NCBI GenBank assembly: GCA_008931825.1
Contig: QXVZ01017714.1
Coordinates: forward strand, 3,931-42,832
Source: Phallusia fumigata
Lineage: Eukaryota; Chordata; Ascidiacea; Phlebobranchia; Ascidiidae
Length of the DNA stretch: 38,902 nucleotides
Direction of reading: 5' to 3'
The notes under the pieces were generated by a model. The model was given only the letters and a program-made list of their open reading frames with translations. It did not search any database and was not told the origin of the DNA. The position numbers and the translations under genes are program-made. Below, piece after piece: positions 22,616-34,598 of the stretch; position 1 is the first letter of the stretch, and each line of letters begins with the position of its first letter.

Positions 22616-23520
22616 TCACCATCGTCATCATTGTTGCTATATGTTTCGTGAATCATTGTTGTCCATGAATAATGCCAACAAATTGTTTTGTTGTGATATT
22701 CCTGTCGGTTTACATTCGTTTACTCCCAAACAAGGTACACCCAAACCCAATGGTTCGTGCGAAAAAGTCAGTAAAAGATTTTGCTCAAATAAAATAAACT
22801 TTAATTAGCGAAGAGTGTTTGCCAGACATTTATGAAGCAAAAAACGATAATACTGCGGATTAATTCACAATGTCTTAAATGTTATGAATTGTATTGTTTC
22901 TGTTGCAAGTGCAAAGCATGTGTTAGGTCAGTTTGCAGAGTCCAATTCACTTTATAAGATGCAAAAGGTATTTATCTCCAATTAAGCATCCCAACCGGGT
23001 AAATGTTGAGAAACAAGGAGAATTGAGCAACGTGAGGCAAAAAGCAGTGGCGCGATTCGCGGTAAAGAATTGCTGTTTCCAATTCTCCTGGTTATCTTAA
23101 TAGCTGTGTTTTTGGCATCGACACTTTGGCAAAAAATCTTTCTGTGATGTAAATAATATCCCAGTATATGTGTTGTAAGAAACAGTAGCCTACGTTCATT
23201 TGTATTTTTACTTTAACACTCTACATGAGGACGGTGCCTATAGTAGTATAATTGCCTTGGTGCCAGCAATTTTATGAGCAATACCAATGTTTGTTCGTTT
23301 AAATGTTGCAAAACGGATTGTTGGCGTCAATCAATCATTAATCGGTATCTGTATTGACAAAAATGCGTCGGCTAATGCAATGTTCCCAAAACAATATTGT
23401 TGCCGCAAATAATAAACCTGTTTCGATCGTTTGCGATTCGATTTGTTTTTGTTTTTCTGTGTACGTTATGTTTAATTAGGAAACTGGGTTGTTTTTTACG
23501 CAATCACAAAAAAGTAGTCA
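22616..23520 (+). repeat. Left unit of a tandem segmental duplication
   Basis: The part 22616-22900 matches 23715-23950 (shared catcgtcatcattgttgcta, and acaaggtacaccca-type and tgcggat-aattcacaatgt-type blocks). The part 23090-23520 matches 25995-26400 (shared gatgtaaata, acagtagccta, gaggacggt/aaggacggt and aaacaatattgt blocks). The right unit contains the complete two-domain gene between these flanks. The left unit contains only its tail exon. Confidence 0.65.
23018..23147 (+). pseudogene. Relic membrane-tail exon of an SSDNRRL-family gene
   Basis: From a candidate acceptor at 23016-23017, a frame in the same phase as the family's last exon encodes 42 residues. A basic, Gln-rich stretch is followed by a hydrophobic helix (LLFPILLVILIAVFLASTLW) and a short tail before TGA. 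Position and neighbouring repeats match the last exon of the two-domain gene. No SSDNRRL domain exon is present upstream in this unit, so the copy is broken by deletion, or an assembly loss removed the exons. Confidence 0.45.
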
Positions 23521-24351
23521 GTTTTGCCCAGGGCCAAAAACGTATTTTTGTGTTCGAGGAGCAAAACGAAACCTTTTGTTCAAAAACCTTGTGATTGCTG
23601 TCGATTTTGGTGCTTTGCAGGAATTGAAAAAAGGAATAAAGGGCTAATATGGAACATATAAAATATCCTCGTTTCAAAATACAACAGTCTACAATCATAC
23701 ACATTGCGAACTACCTACACATCGTCATCATTGTTGCTATATGTTTTTTCGTTGTGATGTACTTGTCGGTTTCTATTTGAACATAGGCGTTGATTCGTTT
23801 ACTCTCAAGCAAGGTACACCCAAAACCAACGGTTCGTGCAAATAAATCAGCAAATGGTTTTGCTCAAAAGAAAAACTTGTTTGCCAGACTCTTTGGAGAA
23901 GCGAAAAACTGATAATGCTGCGGATGAATTCACAATGTTTGATTTGTATTTTTTTGTTCCAATGAACGTGTTAAGATTATTTGAAATGGACCATGCACCC
24001 CTTCCACCAAAAGATTTTTCGAGAGCAGTTAAAGGAAGGCTGGAAATTTTCTAGCCTGATGCGGTGAGGTTTTTCTATTGTTTTCTCAACATCTTGAGAG
24101 GTAGTGTCTCAACCCAAACACTTTTACTCGCTAAAACCAACGTTTTCTTAAAAATTTTCGACTGGATACGGCACTGGCACAAGATATCATGAAATTAAAA
24201 TCGGCCAGTGAGCAGTTGGGAAATTCCCTGGGACGCAAGTATGGTTCCGCTGCGAGCAAATCATTTCCTAAAGCGATGTCGTGCTTGGCACAAGGCTATA
24301 CCATAGAGTCCTTTAGTCTGCAGTTTCAGTCGCTAAACAACGGTCGCAGTC

Positions 24352-26052
24352 ATGTCTACTGCGCGATATTTCAAGCTTGTTCCTTTGGCACCATCGAGCA
24401 TCAACTTGTCCGATCAATACGTTGCGAGCACGTCGCAATATTTTGACGAAATTGAAGAGTTAACTAAAGAAATAATTCGTGGAAGGAAAAGGTTTGACGA
24501 CCTGAGGCCAATCTCTGTGGCACTAATTGGACAAACCTATTACTGCGCCAGCAATCAAAATTACCTACTGCTGGTGGCGAAATATCTAGAGAATAAGGGG
24601 TATCTGAAATACATATATGGACGTAAAAGAGGAGCCATACCATGCAAAGTTGGAACAACTTTCAACGGGTAAGTTTAAAAAATCTTTTATTTTAGAAAGT
24701 GCCACCACTTTGGTGTGTTGAAGGTTTACACAGTGGCGTTAACTTGACCGTTTTTTACTTGCTACTCACATGGGCGCTGAAACATAGATGCAAGAGGGGT
24801 CACTGTCAACCTAGAATCCGCAAAATGCACTTCATTAATTATATTTGTTCTATTTAACATCGAACACTATTTATGTGCGTATGCATGTATTAAGATACCC
24901 CCTCCCCTCTTTAAAAAATTCCGATGGCTACCGTCGTGTACAAATGTTTTGTGGCGTTTTACAGTGAAAGAGCATCTGGCAAAGAAGTAAACGTGTACGG
25001 AACAGGAACAAATACAGTTTTTACAGAGGATAATGTGGAAGACATTGACAACGCAAAGTATATGTACTTGGAAGTAGGAGGAACCGTGCGTCCACGTCGT
25101 CCTGTCGAGATTCAGTATATGGTACCGGAATCAGCAGATCGCAATACGACATGGCTACGACCATCACAGATACGGTTTACTCAGGACAGCATCGGAAAAT
25201 GTTTCAGAAACGGCGAATCGGTGAACGGCCTGATTGAAGATAACTTATCGGGAACTACCAACATCAACGACATTCCTCTAATAGAGGTGGCAAAAGAAAA
25301 CGGCTACTATTACAGCTCGGACAATCGCAGACTATACGTGTTCAGGGCACTGGAGAAAATGGGGGTTTTGGACAAAATCGAGGTTCAACTAATTAGGAGC
25401 ATTCCCAACAGAAAGAAAACGTCTAACAACGCCGGAGATGGGATTCGAATGCGATCTGGAGAGAAGGCATTTCCGCATACATTCAAATCAGTAGGCCTAC
25501 AGCAAGAAACAAGGTTTGTTGTGCATGCAACAATGTTGCGTGTGTTCAATCAGTGCGTGTCTGGAGAAGACAATTGCATTTTTAAAAGTATACTTAAAAA
25601 CTTAACAAGACGGTCCGACGCAAAAGCAAAGCATTCGCTGCATCTGCGCAAATAAAAATTTTCCGTGTTTGTGCAAATCCTTTGCAAAATAACCTGACTT
25701 ATAACTGAACTTGGAACGGATCGTTCCATTGCAAACACAATTAAATAACTTAAACGTAGGCAGCAGCATACAAATGGCATTATTTATAGCAGCGTTTTCC
25801 CACTGGGGTGTCGTTTGCAGGGCTCAATAGTATAGTTAAATACAAAAGCAACCACGATAATTAACGAAACCTTTTCAACCTTTGGTTTTTAGAACATCAG
25901 TTGTTGGAAGACAAGAAGAGCAACATCCACCAAAACGCAGTTTGTTCTCAACTTGCTGTAGAGCGTTGATGTATCTGTTTGCCCTTTTTGCAATAGTTGC
26001 TATGTGTATAGCTATGTATTGGGAGGCGGCACGGCAAAAAAACTCCACGTGA
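24352..26052 (+). CDS. Two-domain SSDNRRL-motif protein with C-terminal membrane anchor
   Basis: Three exons, 24352-24668, 24965-25513 and 25893-26052, all joined in phase 2 (GG|T, AG|A), give 341 residues. Domain 1 (~residues 12-92) is divergent: APSSINLSDQ, LRPISV, YYCASNQNYLLLV. Domain 2 (~residues 170-255) is well kept: RPSQIRFTQDSIGKCF, IPLIEV, YYYSSDNRRLYVFRALEKMG. Both align with the single domain of the gene at 19826. The last exon is basic/Gln-rich and ends with a membrane helix (ALMYLFALFAIVAMCIAMYW) and a short tail. The ParB/sulfiredoxin-like fold is inferred from strand and motif order. Domain 1 has lost the RR pair, which suggests one active or binding module plus one degenerate partner. 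An alternative start at 24924 would remove domain 1, but the phase match at 24965 favours the spliced model. Cellular role unknown. Confidence 0.6.
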
Positions 26053-27538
26053 TGTAAATAGACTCCCGGTAAAATGTGATGTAAGATACAGTAGCCTATA
26101 TTTAATGTGTAATTAGAGTTAACACCCTATATAAGGACGGTCCCTAAAAGAACAATTGTGTAGGTGCTCGCAATATTATGTGTGCAACTTATCCTGGTGC
26201 TTTGTATAACTGTACAGATTTAATAAACGATTGAGGCGTCATTCATGTAATACTAAATATTCGAAAAAACAAATTTGGGTGGGAATTAGTGGACTGTAGC
26301 TAAAACAATATTGTCGCAACAAAAAATGAGCCATTTTCGTTGGGTTTTGCTTTGTTTTTTTCTGTATACCTTTAATTAGAAAACTGTCCTTTTTACGCAG
26401 TGCTTAATCAGGAGGGGCTAAACGAAAAAACCACGCACAATTGGATGCTGAAAACCTTTTAGTGAATACTTTGAGATTACTGCCGAAAAAAAAATATTAT
26501 TTTTGGACGACGCCGATTGCTGAGTGTCTAATAAACCCGGAAGTCGGTCCGGTTCATACAGCTGTCAGTGAAAGCCATTTGACTGAGGTTTGAATTAACA
26601 CACGCGGAAATTACCTGGGTTATCACTACACACCTACAAGCTACAGCTTACTAACTATTAAGTGACAAATGTTGAGCATCACATCACGTTTGCATTATAC
26701 AACCATACAAACAGTACTTACCAAAAATGAATCACCTTCCGGTATGTGACGATGCAGTTCCTTGCATGGACAAATTCATTTGAAGAGCTTTGAAGGATAA
26801 CAAAAACGATTGGCTGACAGCAGCGAACGTAAAGGCAAACAAACACGAATAAAACTCGTTGCAAGCTCCATGTTAAATACAACGGCATTTTTGCCATTTG
26901 CCTGTAGCATTAATTGCCGCTCCACGCTCACTCATGCGTTGCTAGATTATTCAATGAGCAACGTAGGCTGTCTGGTGAAATTGTTGATAAACTACTTGAT
27001 GTAAGGTCGGGTATAATAACTAAAGTATTTTCAAAGACAGTATAAAATAAAATTAAAAGTTAATTTACCTGCGAAAAACATTAAAGCTGACAGAAACAGA
27101 AAATTATGCAGCAAATCCGAGAGGGAAATACCCTTGTATAAAAAGCAACTTGATTGGCCAATCTGTTGCATGTGACCAGTTACTGCTAACTGTTTGTGTA
27201 CAAAATAAAAAATACGGTGTAGGTTGTATTTGCTATGTGTTTAAGGATTGTACGAGCAGTGTGTGTTTTAGTAACTAATTACACCGCCCACGATTTACTG
27301 TCTCATAAAGGTTGCGCCGAAAAGTGTTTATTATTTTGTGGTTGAAACTTGCCTAGCTTAATTATAGAAAGTATTAACCCATCAGAAACTTTGCATTTAG
27401 CCGCTTTTTTAACTTACAAAGTATATTTTACACATTTGCTTAACACGTCGCTCTGATTGCACATAAAAATGTTTTTGTATAATTTACACTTGTTTTTTGC
27501 TTTACCACCAGTTAATGCTGATAAAAAGAGCTTAAACA
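26053..27538. other. Intergenic region upstream of GALC
   Basis: The left part to about 26400 is the right copy of the duplicated flank described at 23090-23520. The rest is AT-rich with no supported gene. The GALC promoter should lie in the last few hundred bases. Confidence 0.4.
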
Positions 27539-30500
27539 ATGCTGTTTAAACCTACACAAATTATTTTGCAATGGGCAATGTTAGCAATTATTGTGACCAC
27601 ATGTACCTCAACTTCTTTTCTGGAAACGGATCCAGACAATGAAAAGATAAAAGTTTTTGAAAAAGCGGTTGATGATCATTATTCTGTGTCTAAAAACTAT
27701 TTCCAGTCCAACTCCTACCCAATCAATGACAATAATGGCTTAGGTCATCAGTTTGATGGCATTGGTGGCTTATCAGGTGGTGGAGCAACGAGCAGACTGC
27801 TGGTCAACTACGCTGAGCCATATCGCTCTCAAATTCTCGACTACTTGTTTAAACCAAATTTTGGTGCATCGTTGCAAATCCTAAAAGTGGAGATTGGAGG
27901 AGATGGGCAGAGCACAGAAGGCACAGAGGCAACTCATATGAGGAGTGAAACTGACGAGAATTACACAAGAGGGTCAGTTGTCTACACACTAAGCTGTGAA
28001 AGGAGGGGAATTTAGTGCTTGCTTTTGGAAAAGAATGAAAGACTGATACCTAATCCCTTACACAAGCCCATGGGCGTCATTTTTTGCAATTTGTTTCTTG
28101 TGGGGTTGGAAAATGATCAAATCTGAACAGTCTGACATGTGATCTAATTGCACAACGTACATCTATTGGTTCATAGCATTATTATACTCTCTGTTATTGC
28201 TAATAATGATGGTGCGTTTAGCACAAGAGACGCGCCAAATGGGACTTCCTCCCACAGTGTTAAACAAACGAAAATAAATTTACGTTGCTTGCCTCACACA
28301 TGTTTAGTGTAAACTAGTCTTTAAAAAATTCTGCCACCCCGGGAATCAATGCTTATGCACAAACCTTAGGATTTTTTTTACATTTCAAATTTCCTGCAAA
28401 ATACTAATTCGGCAACTTGACTGTTACCAGTTTTGTGTCTCATAGATGTTGTTTTAAATAAATAATGATTTTTTTTAGATATGAATGGTGGATTATGAAG
28501 GAAGCAAAAGCAAGAAACCCAGACATTAGACTTGTTGGCTTGCCATGGTGCTGGCCAGGCTGGATTGGGCAAGGCACTGTGCTACCCTATGAAAACAGAA
28601 CCCTTACCGCTTTGTACATTGCAAAGTGGGTTAAGGGTGCAAAGGAGCATCATGGTTTGCAGATTGATTACGTTGGGATATGGAATGAAAGACCATATGA
28701 TGTGGAATATATTAAAACTTTGAGAAAGATTTTAAACAACTTTGGATTTAAGTGAGTATTGCAACTATTTTTACTTGCTGTCTCAACAGTCTTGTTTGCT
28801 TCATTGTTTACTGGATAAATCGAACTTTTGAAATCTGTTTCCTACGTAGTTCCAAATTAAATAGATCTATTATATATTTGCAGGGTTTTATGTTGATGAC
28901 ACCTGAATTACAAAAACTAAAATGGCAATATTTAACCATGCAAAAACTGCATTTTTTGTTTTATTACAGAAATGTTGGAATTATCGCCGCTGACAAGAAT
29001 TTCAATGCAATTTCCAAATCAATACTTAATGACAATGATCTTGCAAATGCAGTTGACATTATTGGGGCTCACTATCCAGGAACAATCTCTGGTGATCTTG
29101 CTCAAAAGACCAACAAAACACTATGGTCTAGTGAAGACTACAGCACCTACAATGATATTGTGGGTGCTGGATGTTGGGCAAGAATTTTGAACCAGAATTA
29201 TGTCAATGGCAACATAACTGCAACTATCGCATGGAATCTGGTGGCAAGTTATTATGATGACTTGCCTTATAAGCGGTAAGTGGTAGGGTAGTACAAATAT
29301 GAATCAAACATGACATTAGCCTTTCATATTGAGTAGTATCTAGATTTTAAGAGATAATCTCAACCAGTGTTTCTCAAACCTTTTTTGTACTGCCTTCTAA
29401 ACAGCTAGGCAATTTCAAAACATCCCCTCAATGCCCACAGGTAGCGCTGGCACCCACGTTAAGAACTGTGCTATAGGCCTGTAAAATTTTCTTTGCAGTG
29501 GTTGAAGAAGATTGTAGCTTGGCAAAGTTTTTCCTGTAAAACTAGTATTACCATGTCAAATGAAATTGCATAAACATACTTTTGACTAATCATTTCCTTT
29601 TCAGATGTAGTTTAATGACTGCAAACGAGCCATGGAGTGGTCACTTTGAGCCTGTTGCGCCAATATGGGTAACTGCTCATTCCACTCAGTTCACAAAACC
29701 TGGGTGGCATTACCTTAAAACTGCAGGACACCTGAACAGTGGTGGGAGTTACGTTTCACTCACCGATGGCCAAGGGAACTTGACAATAATCCTGGAAACA
29801 CTTTCACACGATCAGTCTGTGTGTATTCGACCCTTTTTGCCAAGTTATGAGGTTAAAGAACAAAACGCCACATTCGTGCTAGATGGAAAGTTTAAGGGTG
29901 TGGTCAAGCAATTACACATGTGGCAGAGTCAACTTGGCACAGATTCAACAGATAAACAACTGTTTATTGACAAAGGTGAGGGTTTTAATAGTTTATAGTT
30001 TGAATAGTAACTTACCCTGATTGCACATTTCCCCTTTGTTCATGATAAAATTAAGACAAATAAATTCCTAAAACTGTTGTTTGTATGTCAATTTGCAAAT
30101 CAACATGTTTGCTGTCCTTTACCTAACAAGCTATAGATTTTTCTTTGTGTTTTTAGGCACAGTACCAGTTAATTCGAATGGAGAGATCTCTCTGTTTCTT
30201 CCCGTCGATGCACTGATAACTTTATCAACAATCAACACTGCAAGAAAGGGATTCTACCCAGCTCCTCCTTCATCCAGTTCATTTCCACTTCCATACACCG
30301 ACAATTTTGAAGCCAATGGGTTTACTGAAGCCTTTAATTTTGCAGACCAAAGTGGGAAGTTTGAGATTTATTTCAATGCATCGGCAAATGATGAACATCA
30401 ATGGACTTTACAACAGGTAGAATAGCTGATGCTGTAACTGGTATATCTGAAAATATTTTCATCTGCAACTAAGGCTTGATAAAGATATTTAACAATTTTA

Positions 30501-32333
30501 AAGGCCCAGTTTCTTTGTTTAATATTTCAATATTATATCAAAGCCACCTTCAATGGTGACAGCACTCCATTTTGTTGTCATCTTGATGCTAAGGAACCAT
30601 AAATGCATTCACAATTCTTTTGTTCGATGAACCAAAAGCACAGTTTCTTCGAGTGAATAATTTCATAGTCCTGCATTTGATTGTAGTCAGAAAAAGACAC
30701 CCTACATAATATATGAACAAACACTTGCACATACTTTTAAAGGTCAACTAATTCCTAATGTTTTTGGTTTGATTATTTTAGATTTTTATATCTGCAGGTT
30801 GTGACGATACGATCTGTGACCTTATGTGATGACCCCAACCTTGGAATTACAATGATTGGTGACTACAAATGGTCCAATATAGCAGTGTCAGTTCAAATTA
30901 AATTACAAGATGCCAAAGGTGCTTTTGTGGCATCGAGGTGAGTACCAAAATGCCAATATTTCTAATAAACATTGTGTAGTTTTGATCTGATATATCAGCT
31001 GGTCTCTTATGCCAAGGTCATGTACATTTATTGCTTACTTGCATGATGTCAGAATAGACAGTTACGCATACGTTTGTCACATATCCCCATTTCTTTCGGT
31101 ACACCCTGTAGTTAACTGCTAAAATTTGAAAGCCATACTGTTTACATTGCACGTTAGAGTTGACAAAGGTGGATGTGATGCACTCGTTGCAAGAGGAGTA
31201 TTTTTCTGGATTATGAATGACAGATCATGGTTGCTAACTGCAGACTTATCTCAAGACACCAAGCTATTGACATGTTCAGCAGGTTCTCCATGTTGGACCA
31301 GTGAAGTAAGTAAAATACCTCCAACTGTCCAAGACAACTTGTTTTGTGTTTATCTTGACTGCTTTGTGATAGCACACCAGTTGGAGGGAACGCACTGTCT
31401 CATTGTACCACATAGTTCCACAAAAAGGAATATCTATCGGATAACTTTTTTTATTTTCTGAATCGAATAATATAAATGCAACAATTGGTATGGTTCAATT
31501 TATTGTGCGAGAGGTCCTCTTGTACCACTGGTCAGAAATCACTGACTCAAACCGTACCAGGAAATCTTAGCAACGAATACAACAGACCTCACTTGCTCTT
31601 GATGATCTTAAATGTATTTTTTACAGCTTCAAGAATGGAATAGTGTGACACTTTCAATTTCCAACCGAACAAGTGTAGTGGCACTTTTAAATGGAGTCAA
31701 AATATTAAATTACACCATAGCNATGAATGACAGATCATGGTTGCTAACTGCAGACTTATCTCAAGACACCACGCTATTGACATGTTCAGCAGGTTCTCCA
31801 TGTTGGACCAGTGAAGTAAGTTAAATACCTCCAACTGTCCAAGACAACTTGTTTTGTGTTTATCTTGACTGCTTTGTGATAGCACACCAGTTGGAGGGAA
31901 CGCACTGTCTCATTGTACCACATAGTTCCACAAAAAGGAATATCTATCGGATAACTTTTTTTATTTTCTGAATCGAATAATATAAATGCAACAAAGAGTA
32001 TAGTTCAATTTATTGTGCGAGAGGTGCTCTCGTACCACTGGTCAGAAAGCACTGACTCAAACCGTACCAGGAAATCTTAGCAACGAATACAACAGACCTC
32101 ACTTACTCTTGATGATCTTAAATGTATTTTTACAGCTTCAAGAATGGAATAGTGTGACACTTTCGATTTCCAACCGAACAAGTGTAGTGGCACTTTTAAA
32201 TGGTGTCAAAATATTAAATTACACCATAGCGAAGGATGATTTGGTTCCAGAAAATGGATTTGTTGCCCTTGGAACAGCAAACTTTGCAAAGGCCCAGTTT
32301 GATTCTTTTAGTGTGAAACAATCTCTGTTTTAA
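27539..32333 (+). CDS. GALC: Galactosylceramidase (lysosomal, glycoside hydrolase family 59)
   Basis: Eight exons: 27539-27972, 28479-28751, 28970-29275, 29605-29975, 30157-30416, 30798-30937, 31158-31305, 32136-32333. Together they give 709 residues with every phase matching; human GALC has 685. A hydrophobic N-terminus (residues ~8-26) is a signal peptide. The TIM barrel carries [17 protein letters not shown], the acid/base Glu215 in GIWNERPYD, and the nucleophile Glu291 in LWSSEDYS. The beta-sandwich and C-terminal lectin-like domain follow ([25 protein letters not shown]). The enzyme removes galactose from galactosylceramide and psychosine in lysosomes. An assembly join at 31722 duplicates the end of exon 7 through part of exon 8 (31214-31721 versus 31723-32230). 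The extra exon-8 piece 31627-31721 and exon-7 piece 31723-31815 should be ignored. Both catalytic residues are present. Confidence 0.95.
29362..29476. repeat. Possible hAT-like MITE in GALC intron 3
   Basis: The left end CAGTGTTTCTCAAACC resembles the hAT-like element at 6098. The right end, complemented, reads CACAGTTCTTAACGTGGG. No matching target duplication was found, so the call is tentative. Confidence 0.3.
31723..32230 (+). repeat. Haplotype duplicate of 31214-31721 (assembly artefact)
   Basis: The 508-bp segment after the N at 31722 repeats the preceding 508 bp with scattered single-base changes and one-base indels. Examples are accaagct/accacgct, cttgctc/cttactc and atggagtc/atggtgtc. 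It duplicates the end of GALC exon 7, intron 7 and part of exon 8. Confidence 0.85.
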
Positions 32334-32359
32334 TGTTTTGCAACATTTTGTTAAACTTG

Positions 32360-32365
32360 AATAAA
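32360..32365 (+). terminator. GALC polyadenylation signal
   Basis: Canonical AATAAA 27 bases after the GALC stop codon. Confidence 0.7.
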
Positions 32366-32642
32366 TGCACTTGTTTTACAATTTCTAATGCTGCTGTGAA
32401 CTAGCAGGTACTGCAGGTACTTTTCCAATTGTCTGTGAAGATTTGTGATATATATGCAATACAAGTTTGTTTCTATTTCACCTTTTTTCTCTGGTGTCCA
32501 AACATTTGTAAACTCAAGACAGCAAGCATGGATCAGAAAGTTGCAGCCAACACTAATAACAATGAAACCAGTTTTCATCTGCAATTCTGAAACCTTCCTT
32601 TAGTTGCAAGTTTTTTAGCACTAGGAACACTTTGTTTTGGAA

Positions 32643-32781
32643 CTTTTTTCTGAGGACCACCAAACAGAATTCCATTCTAACATGCTCTCAAAACAGGCGA
32701 TTTTATAAACCAGTGCCTAGTTAATTCATCTTTTTGCGGACCACTATGAAGGGATGGCAGACCATACTTTGAGAATTACTG
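32643..32781. mobile_element. Second, 5'-truncated copy of the hAT-like MITE
   Basis: It matches the interior and right end of the element at 6098-6301 (tctgaggaccaccaaacaga, ctctcaaaacaggcgatttt, gagaattactg). The palindromic centre is deleted and the left terminus is not preserved. Confidence 0.7.
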
Positions 32782-32960
32782 CTTTAGCGGTCTTTCCTCA
32801 AGTCATCTTGAGATTACTGCCCAATGAGTAATTATCCTGTCACAGACATCAAATTATTTTCCTGAAGCAGCTACTTTCCACAGATATTGCTGCCCCCATG
32901 ACAACAACTGGTTTTATCCTGAGGAAACCAAGCTAAAAGATGCAGGATAGACAAAACTGT

Positions 32961-34429
32961 TCATTCTCCATGTTTCATTTGTTCCTGCTCAATTTTCCAT
33001 TCTAGTGTAGCCAAAAACTTGGGAGGAATTCTCGCATTGCGTTGAAGTCTCTCAGCAAGGGCTCTGGCATTGTCATTGCTTCGAACCTAAATGCAGTCGG
33101 TGTTGGATATGTATAAGACTAAAACTTTTGTTGTTTCAAAGACTTACAACGACTGAATGAACTTGTCCCTGTCGATCCGTGTATTCAAGTCTGAAGAGTG
33201 GTTTTCCTAGCGTTGGTTCTTCATCATTTGATTTTCTGTGGCTGGGTGGAACATACAACTAACAAAACAAAAGCTTGTCATTTGGGGAAGACCCAAGCTA
33301 AATTTCCTAGTTAAGTTCAGATACATTATTTTGGTTACAAATTTTTGCATTTTAATTTACAGTGTTGGGAAAGATAATTCAGGATTGAATTAATTGGGAC
33401 ACGACTTGACACTTCAACTACGTAAAACCTGATTTAGAAATAAAATTAAGTTTTTGCATTTTTGAGGCCCGTTGGTGGACCGATGGGNCAAAAGCTTGTC
33501 ATTTGGGGAAGACCCAAGATAAATTTCCAAGTTGAGATACATTATTTTGGTTACAAATTTTTGCACTTTAATTTACAGTGTTGGGAAAGATAATTCAGGA
33601 TTGAATTAATTTGAAGTACTTGGGACACGACTTGACACTCCAACTATGTAAAACCTGATTTATGAATAAAATGAAGTTTTCGCATTTTTGAGGCCTGTTG
33701 GTGGACCGATGGGTGAGCTGGGTTTTAAAAGTTGTCAGTAATAAAAAGCAAATTTGAACCACTCTTTCCTGATTAATGTGTAAACAAACATGTGCTAGAC
33801 AAAATAGGATGAAAACAATGTTTCCCCTTCATGGAAAGAGACCCATAATGAAGAATTGGCACATTGTTACTTTGTCAATGTCAAACCTTATTCTGTGGGC
33901 TTTTTGATGATTGTCCACCTCTCTTCTTTTTTCCTTGGGTTGATTTAACTTTTTTATCATAATTGTCCCTTAAAATATATATTAATATTTTATGTTGCAG
34001 CTTGGAAAGCTTAACATTTTTACAACTGTAAGGCTGAGAACCTATAGTAACCCTAAGAGCAAAACTATGCCTAGTTAGTGACATTTTAGTGAGGTTGGTT
34101 TCTATGTTGCAACACTTTGGTATTTGCAAGAAAGCATTTGACAATTTCACAACCTTAGCTTGCCTATCCATTGTTTTTAAGGTTAAACATTTTTGCTTCT
34201 GAAAAACATCAAATTTGGGGACATCAATATTCAAGCATTGATACAGCATTTTTTTATCTGGTCCATATCTTTTAACAATCAGAAAAAAATCTAATAATAA
34301 AAAAGTTTGTGGAAAATTTTTATACCTGTCCACTTGATTTCGGCGAATGTGGTGAATAAATCCATGGCTCATATTCAATCTTGGCTTAGAAGTTTCTGAA
34401 TCCTCGTATTCATCAGAATCGTACTCCAT
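32961..34429 (-). CDS. UPF0561 family protein, C2orf68 homologue
   Basis: Four exons read leftward: 34429-34326, 33968-33887, 33258-33148, 33086-32961. They give 140 residues, with phases matching at each join (AG|G, then phase 0 twice). The core LNMSHGFIHHIRRNQVDR followed by DNYDKKVKS is nearly identical to the signature of human C2orf68 (MNHGFVHHIRRNQIARDDYDKKVK). The C-terminal PLFRLEYTDRQGQVHSVVV matches the family's second block. Between them is a Lys/Gly-rich spacer. The molecular function of UPF0561 is unknown. It lies about 170 bp downstream of the TRMT6 stop on the same strand, with a candidate acceptor (tatatatag) just before its ATG. A long open frame running through intron 1 (33881-34321) is read-through: the other haplotype has frameshifting indels there but only synonymous changes in exon 1. 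Further exon-1 copies at 35001-34898 and 35861-35807 are assembly duplicates. Confidence 0.88.
33489..33713. repeat. Haplotype duplicate within C2orf68 intron 2 (assembly artefact)
   Basis: The sequence after the N at 33488 repeats 33268-33487 with small differences (a 5-base indel near gttgagatac and scattered substitutions). It ends at the same gtggaccgatggg. It inflates the intron by about 220 bp. Confidence 0.8.
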
Positions 34430-34598
34430 GATATAAATGACAATCACCTATATATATGTTTAATATACCTTTGAAAGCCATACGAATCATTACAGAGCTG
34501 TTTGTAGGTAGTGGCACTTTGACATGGTGCAGGGCACACAAAACACACCATGCTACCAGCACAAAAATCATTGAAACTTATAGTAAAGATTGTGTATT

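Noticed and set aside
33881..34447. Single-exon 188-residue minus-strand ORF
   Set aside because: It is exon 1 of the C2orf68 homologue read into intron 1. Allelic frameshift indels and the phase-matched exon at 33968-33887 show the true structure.
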